Shown here: piece by piece, positions 1 to 5,206 of the stretch | How positions within the stretch are numbered: position 1 is the first letter of the stretch | Layout: each line of letters begins with the position of its first letter | NCBI GenBank assembly: GCA_006227015.1 | Contig: SBGI01000332.1 | Coordinates: 1 to 5,206 of the forward strand | From: Gammaproteobacteria bacterium | Lineage (GTDB): Bacteria; Pseudomonadota; Gammaproteobacteria; Pseudomonadales; Porticoccaceae | Direction of reading: 5' to 3' | Length of the DNA: 5,206 nucleotides | Position numbers and translations under genes: made by a program | The notes under the pieces: model-generated | Seen by the model: only the letters and a program-made list of their open reading frames with translations | Told to the model about the DNA's origin: nothing | The model's database searches: none

Positions 1-35
1 AACCACTTAACGGTACCGGTAACTAAATCTGACAT
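1..35 (-). CDS. Cold-shock protein, CspA family (5' end only, cut by left window edge)
   Basis: Read on the minus strand from the ATG at 35-33, the frame gives MSDLVTGTVKW and then two bases (TT) that fit the F of the next codon. The G-x-VKWF pattern a few residues after the start is the hallmark N-terminus of CspA-type cold-shock proteins. These are OB-fold proteins of about 70 residues that bind single-stranded RNA and DNA and act as RNA chaperones in the cytoplasm; the first strand bears the conserved lysine and tryptophan seen here. A good Shine-Dalgarno sequence, GAGGA at 44-40, sits four bases before the ATG. Only 11 full codons are visible, so the RNP1 and RNP2 motifs cannot be checked and no specific csp letter can be given. 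A larger protein starting with a CSD domain is also possible. The gene lies downstream of secF on the same strand, after a 171-bp gap with a possible terminator. Confidence 0.82.
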   Translation of the reverse strand, partial: MSDLVTGTVKW

Positions 36-110
36 ATGATCCTCGTAAACACTTGATTGTCGGCTTGTTGCGCTGACAGTAATAAATACGGACGCATCAG
101 ACGCCCGCAA
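36..110 (-). promoter_or_regulatory. Upstream region of the csp gene, possible weak promoter
   Basis: This stretch precedes the cold-shock gene. It contains the Shine-Dalgarno GAGGA (44-40). The best sigma70-like pair I find is TTGCGG (110-105) and TTTATT (86-81) with an 18-base spacer; both match the consensus only partly (3/6 and 4/6), so this is a weak guess. An imperfect short inverted repeat (TGTC...GACA arms, 78-75 and 61-58) lies just before the ribosome-binding site. Many csp genes are controlled through their 5' untranslated RNA, so structure here would be expected, but no cold-box sequence is recognised. Confidence 0.25.
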
Positions 111-132
111 TAGCCACTTTAACAGCGGCTAT
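110..132 (-). repeat. 8-bp stem hairpin in the secF-csp gap
   Basis: On the minus strand ATAGCCGC (132-125) and GTGGCTAT (117-110) form eight consecutive pairs around the seven-base loop TGTTAAA. One pair is a G-U, which becomes an A-C mismatch if the plus strand is transcribed, so the hairpin is better formed in minus-strand RNA. No run of T follows, so it is not an ordinary intrinsic terminator. It could be part of the csp leader RNA or protect the 3' end of the secF message; the sequence does not decide between these. Confidence 0.5.
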
Positions 133-146
133 CCGAAACAAGCAAG

Positions 147-176
147 AAAAAATTTAGCTGCCAGAATCAAGCAACT
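147..176 (-). terminator. Possible Rho-independent terminator after secF
   Basis: About 30 bases past the secF stop, the minus strand has AGTTGC (176-171), a nine-base loop and GCAGCT (161-156), giving a 6-bp stem with one G-U pair. AAA and a run of six T (152-147) follow. The position and the T-run fit termination of the secDF message. The stem is short, the loop large, and three A separate stem from T-run, so efficiency may be low and read-through into csp is possible. Confidence 0.42.
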
Positions 177-206
177 TCAGCCCGGACAGCCCTAAAGTCG
201 CCTTGC

Positions 207-1127
207 TCAGGGCAATTCGTCGAATTCCGCGCCCTCTCTTTCCGGGGGCAACAAATCCTCACGTTTCATGCCCAGAAGCAACAGCATGTTGGCTGCCACA
301 TAAATAGACGAGTAAGTACCTATGACAACACCCACAATCAAGGCGATGGAAAAGTTGTGGATCAACTCACCACCGAAGACAAACAGTGCCACCAGAACAA
401 AGATAGTAGTCAACGAGGTAATCAAGGTACGTCCCAGGGTCTGGGTGAGGGATTCATTGATGACACTGATCAGATCTTCTTCTCTTAACAGGCGGATGTT
501 CTCCCGGATCCTGTCGGCAACCACAATGGTGTCATTCAGGGAATAACCGATCACCGCAAGCACTGCAGCAAGCACGGTCAGATCCACTTCCAGGCCGGTG
601 ATAGAAAAGAAGCCCAGGGTAATAATCACATCGTGAACCAACGCGGCCACGGCACCCAGCGCGAACTTGTATTGGAAGCGAATCGCCACATACAGCATCA
701 CCACCGCCAGTGCTGCCAGCATGCCCAGACCACCGTCTTCCCTCAGCTCTTCACCGACCTGCGGGCCGACGTAATCCACACGACGCAGCTCCAGCTCACC
801 GGTATTATCCGGATCCAGTGATTTCAGGACGGACTCAGCAAGGCCCTCATCGGGTTTACCCTGCATACGGATCAGCACATCATTCTCAGAACCGAAATAC
901 ACCACCACCGGATTTTCATATCCACTGTCCGTCAGCTGCTGACGGACCAGAGACAAGTCAGCTGCCTGCGGATAGCCCACCTCCACTTGAGAACCACCGG
1001 TGAAGTCCAGTCCCAGCACCAACCCTTTGACTGACAGGGAAACAATTGCGCAGAGCAACAGGGCAACAGAAAAGGCCGCCGCCAACTTGCGGCCACCCAT
1101 AAAATTGAAAATGCGTTGGGTTGTCAT
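207..1127 (-). CDS. secF: Protein translocase subunit SecF
   Basis: SecF is an inner-membrane protein of the RND superfamily. With SecD it uses the proton motive force to pull exported proteins out of SecYEG on the periplasmic side. The 306-residue product is slightly shorter than E. coli SecF (about 323). A first membrane segment (about 15-35) leads into the GLDFTGG motif (39-45), followed by a periplasmic domain (about 46-130) ending in the conserved DYVGPQVGEEL stretch. Five more membrane helices follow, at about 133-152, 154-176, 180-206, 235-254 and 259-286. Helix 4 carries the family motif IGYSLNDTIVVADRIREN with Asp199, and Arg233 (LGRTLITS) lies 34 residues on. These match E. coli Asp213 and Arg247, implicated in proton transfer. 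The ATG at 1127 is preceded by AGGAG with a six-base spacer. The gene begins nine bases after the secD stop, so the two are surely co-transcribed. Nothing appears missing. Confidence 0.98.
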   Translation of the reverse strand: MTTQRIFNFMGGRKLAAAFSVALLLCAIVSLSVKGLVLGLDFTGGSQVEVGYPQAADLSLVRQQLTDSGYENPVVVYFGSENDVLIRMQGKPDEGLAESVLKSLDPDNTGELELRRVDYVGPQVGEELREDGGLGMLAALAVVMLYVAIRFQYKFALGAVAALVHDVIITLGFFSITGLEVDLTVLAAVLAVIGYSLNDTIVVADRIRENIRLLREEDLISVINESLTQTLGRTLITSLTTIFVLVALFVFGGELIHNFSIALIVGVVIGTYSSIYVAANMLLLLGMKREDLLPPEREGAEFDELP

Positions 1128-1133
1128 GGCCAG

Positions 1134-1138
1134 CTCCT
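1134..1138 (-). promoter_or_regulatory. secF ribosome-binding site overlapping the secD stop codon
   Basis: The minus strand reads TAGGAG-CTGGCC-ATG. The TAG is the secD stop (1139-1137), and its last two bases are the start of the AGGAG Shine-Dalgarno sequence for secF. A ribosome ending secD therefore stands on the secF initiation site, an arrangement that favours coupled translation and similar amounts of two subunits that work as a complex. Confidence 0.85.
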
Positions 1139-2993
1139 AAATCCAGACTCGTTTGATGGGTCGATCACCATAGAACAGGTTCACCAGCGCGCGGGTACCC
1201 AGAATAGCCGTAAACATGGAAGACAGAATACCGATGGACAGCGTCACCGCAAAACCCTGTACCGGGCCAGAACCAATGGCATACAGGATCACCGCCACAA
1301 TCAGGGTAGTCAGGTTGGCATCGAGAATCGAGACAAAGGCCCGGTCATAACCGGCATTAATCGCCGATTGCGGCGGCATACCATTGGCCAGCTCCTCCTT
1401 GATTCTCGAAAAAATCAGCACATTGGCATCCACCGCCATACCGACGGTCAACACAATACCGGCTATGCCCGGCAAAGTTAACGTCGCCCCAAGAATGGAC
1501 ATGGCCGCCACCAGAATAATCAGGTTGAAGCCCAGAGCCAGGTTGGCAAAAATGCCAAACACCTTGTAGTACACCAGCATAAAGCCGAGAACCACCAACA
1601 TGCCGATGGTGACAGACTTAACACCCAGGGCGATATTTTCTGCACCCAGTGACGGACCAATGGTGCGCTCCTCCACAAAGTACATGGGTGCCGCCAACGC
1701 ACCGGCGCGCAGCAACAACGCCAGTTCCGAGGCTTCACGGGGATTATCAAGACCGGTAATGCGGAAAGTGACACCCAGCGCACTGCGAATGGTGGCGAGG
1801 CTGATAATCTTCTTCTCCACATATCGTTCCGGGATGGCAATCTGCTCACCATTTTCATCGGTGGTGTAATCCATCCGGGTTTTGTACTCGATAAACAACA
1901 CCCCGAGACGCTTGCCGATGTTCTTGCGAGAGGCCCGGTGCATACGCGCCCCACCTTCACTGTCCAGATTGATATTGACCTGCGGCATGCCATTCTCGTC
2001 AAAGGAAGACGAGGCGTTGGAAACATGGTCCCCGGTGATCACTACCGTACGTTCCAGAAAGGCATCCTTGGGCCGGGCGTTCGGGTCGCGAAATTCAAAC
2101 TTTTCGCGGTTGGTAATTTTTCCCGGTTCTGCTTCCAGGCGGAATTCAAGGTTGGCCGTTTTACCAATGATACGTTTTGCTTCCGCAGTATCCTGAACAC
2201 CCGGCAGCTCCACCACAACCCGGTTGCGACCCTGACGCTGCACGATCGGCTCAGATACGCCCAGTTCATTAACACGGTTGCGCAGGGTTACCAGGTTCTG
2301 GTTGAGGGCATAATCCTCAATCTCCCTGACAGCGGATTCGGACATGCTGGAACGGATCACAAACAGGCCGTCTTCTTCGCTCAGCTCCCGTCCCAGGTCA
2401 CGGAAATTCTTGCGTAAAATTTCACTGCCCTGGTCTCGCTCTGCCTCAGTATCAAACTTGCTGACAATGGTTGCCCCATTCTCAATCCTGACACTTTCAT
2501 AACGCAGCTTCTCTTCGCGCATGGCTGCACGCACTTCACGCACGGCCGTATCCATCCGCTTGCCAATCGCTTCATCCGTGTTCACTTCCAGCAGGAAATG
2601 AACACCACCACTGAGGTCAAGCCCCAGCTTCATCGGGTTCGCACCTAATGAGGCAAGCCATTCAGGTGTTGTGGCGGCTAGATTTAACGCAACAATATAA
2701 TCGGACCCCAAGGCTCGCTGTATGACACGCTTGGCTATCAGTTGCTGCTCGCCGTCCCGGAGCCGGATGAGACCGCTTTCCCCGGTCACCTCTTCTCCAA
2801 AATAATCAATTCCTTCCTGCTTGAGTGCCGCTTCAACTTTTTCCAGCACAGGGGCATCGATCACCGTGCCACTGTTTTGGCCAGAGATCTGAACTGCAGG
2901 ATCTGGTATGTAGAGATTGGGGAGCGCGTAGATAACCCCCAGCGTAATCACAAAAGCAATCAGCAAGTATTTCCAAATTGGGTAACGGTTCAT
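1137..2993 (-). CDS. secD: Protein translocase subunit SecD
   Basis: SecD is the larger partner of SecF in the proton-driven SecDF(-YajC) accessory complex of the Sec export pathway. The 618-residue product matches the E. coli length (about 615). Residues 7-26 form the N-terminal membrane anchor. A large periplasmic region runs from about 27 to 450, with GLDLSGG (124-130), LRNRVNELGVSEP (237-249), VVVELPGV (259-266), LLLRAGALAAP (426-436) and EERTIGPSLG (441-450). Five membrane helices follow, at about 454-476, 479-501, 505-529, 555-574 and 578-602. The fourth membrane helix overall (505-529) contains GMAVDANVLIFSRIKEE; Asp522 corresponds to the essential Asp519 of E. coli. The ATG at 2993 gives the normal MNRYPIWKY start, although its Shine-Dalgarno sequence is weak (AAGAA about 9 bases upstream). 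The usual upstream neighbour yajC is absent, and a separate promoter seems to lie in the gap. The reading frame is intact. Confidence 0.98.
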   Translation of the reverse strand: MNRYPIWKYLLIAFVITLGVIYALPNLYIPDPAVQISGQNSGTVIDAPVLEKVEAALKQEGIDYFGEEVTGESGLIRLRDGEQQLIAKRVIQRALGSDYIVALNLAATTPEWLASLGANPMKLGLDLSGGVHFLLEVNTDEAIGKRMDTAVREVRAAMREEKLRYESVRIENGATIVSKFDTEAERDQGSEILRKNFRDLGRELSEEDGLFVIRSSMSESAVREIEDYALNQNLVTLRNRVNELGVSEPIVQRQGRNRVVVELPGVQDTAEAKRIIGKTANLEFRLEAEPGKITNREKFEFRDPNARPKDAFLERTVVITGDHVSNASSSFDENGMPQVNINLDSEGGARMHRASRKNIGKRLGVLFIEYKTRMDYTTDENGEQIAIPERYVEKKIISLATIRSALGVTFRITGLDNPREASELALLLRAGALAAPMYFVEERTIGPSLGAENIALGVKSVTIGMLVVLGFMLVYYKVFGIFANLALGFNLIILVAAMSILGATLTLPGIAGIVLTVGMAVDANVLIFSRIKEELANGMPPQSAINAGYDRAFVSILDANLTTLIVAVILYAIGSGPVQGFAVTLSIGILSSMFTAILGTRALVNLFYGDRPIKRVWI

Positions 2994-3034
2994 ATCACGG
3001 TTCTTGTGTTGTGTCCCGGTTAATAAAGCGGGCC

Positions 3035-3065
3035 ATTATAGGCTGAATTGACAGGGCTTGCCGAA
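3035..3065 (-). promoter_or_regulatory. Probable sigma70 promoter of secDF
   Basis: The minus strand has a perfect -10 box, TATAAT, at 3040-3035, 41 bases before the secD start codon, so transcription would begin near 3028 with a leader of about 35 bases. The -35 element is poor: CGGCAA (3063-3058) at 17-base spacing or TTCGGC (3065-3060) at 19. No extended TGn precedes the -10. The bases after it (GGCCCGC) make a GC-rich discriminator, a feature often linked to negative control by ppGpp; that link is inference here. A perfect -10 with a weak -35 overlapped by an inverted repeat suggests possible dependence on, or control by, a DNA-binding factor. Confidence 0.6.
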
Positions 3066-3072
3066 CCCGTCA
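3049..3072 (-). repeat. Imperfect inverted repeat over the secD -35 region
   Basis: On the minus strand TGACGGGTT (3072-3064) pairs with AGCCC-T-GTCA (3058-3049) around the loop CGGCA. This gives nine pairs with one T-G and a single bulged T. It lies between the tgt stop and the secD -10 and covers the -35 position. No T-run follows, so it is not a typical intrinsic terminator. It could be an operator for a dimeric regulator (outer half-sites TGAC and GTCA) or an RNA hairpin at the 3' end of the queA-tgt transcript; the sequence alone does not decide. Confidence 0.45.
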
Positions 3073-3117
3073 GAAATAAAAGCTATCCAACGGTATATTG
3101 GGACGAGGGGGCAGAAC

Positions 3118-5206
<2,089 letters not shown>

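Noticed and set aside
91..104. GACGC direct repeat with a 4-base spacer in the secF-csp gap
   Set aside because: Five-base repeats of this kind are expected by chance and no associated feature is present.
1520..2026. 168-codon open frame on the minus strand inside secD
   Set aside because: It is an out-of-frame shadow of secD, rich in Arg, Trp and Cys as expected for a wrong-frame reading, and has no independent support.
3074..3101. CCAA...TTGG hairpin with a following T-rich stretch after tgt, as a terminator
   Set aside because: The stem is only four pairs and the T-rich stretch is broken and several bases away, too weak to call.

Overview
The window is a housekeeping segment of a proteobacterial chromosome, and every gene reads on the minus strand. 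In transcription order (right to left) it holds queA (5' end outside the window), tgt, a 124-bp gap, secD, secF, a 171-bp gap, and the first 35 bases of a cold-shock protein gene cut by the left edge. The order queA-tgt-secD-secF, the close similarity of all four proteins to their E. coli counterparts, and Shine-Dalgarno-led starts point to a gammaproteobacterium of moderate GC content. I cannot name a genus from the sequence alone.

Right part (about 3118-5206): QueA and Tgt both act in making queuosine at position 34 of GUN-anticodon tRNAs. Tgt puts preQ1 into the tRNA. QueA then transfers and isomerises the ribosyl part of AdoMet onto it to give epoxyqueuosine. The two genes overlap in an ATGA, so their translation is probably coupled. 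Tgt keeps its catalytic and zinc residues but carries an insertion of about 25 residues, encoded by an 18-bp in-frame tandem repeat (SPEPNN units), just before the conserved LHDFMQW segment.

Middle (about 2994-3117): in E. coli and many relatives yajC lies between tgt and secD. Here the gap is too short for it and contains no yajC remnant. Instead it has a perfect TATAAT -10 box facing secD and an imperfect inverted repeat over the matching -35 region. secDF may therefore be its own transcription unit.

Left-centre (207-2993): SecD and SecF form the membrane complex that uses the proton gradient to help SecYEG-exported proteins finish crossing the inner membrane. Both look full length and intact. 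The secD stop codon is embedded in the secF ribosome-binding site.

Left edge (1-206): a modest terminator-like hairpin follows secF. Next come a stable RNA hairpin and a good Shine-Dalgarno sequence ahead of an ATG that begins MSDLVTGTVKW, the N-terminal signature of CspA-family cold-shock proteins. No phage, insertion sequence, CRISPR array or RNA gene is visible. I see no sign of a new multi-gene system. The noteworthy points are the Tgt repeat insertion, the missing yajC with its replacement promoter region, and the csp start at the edge.
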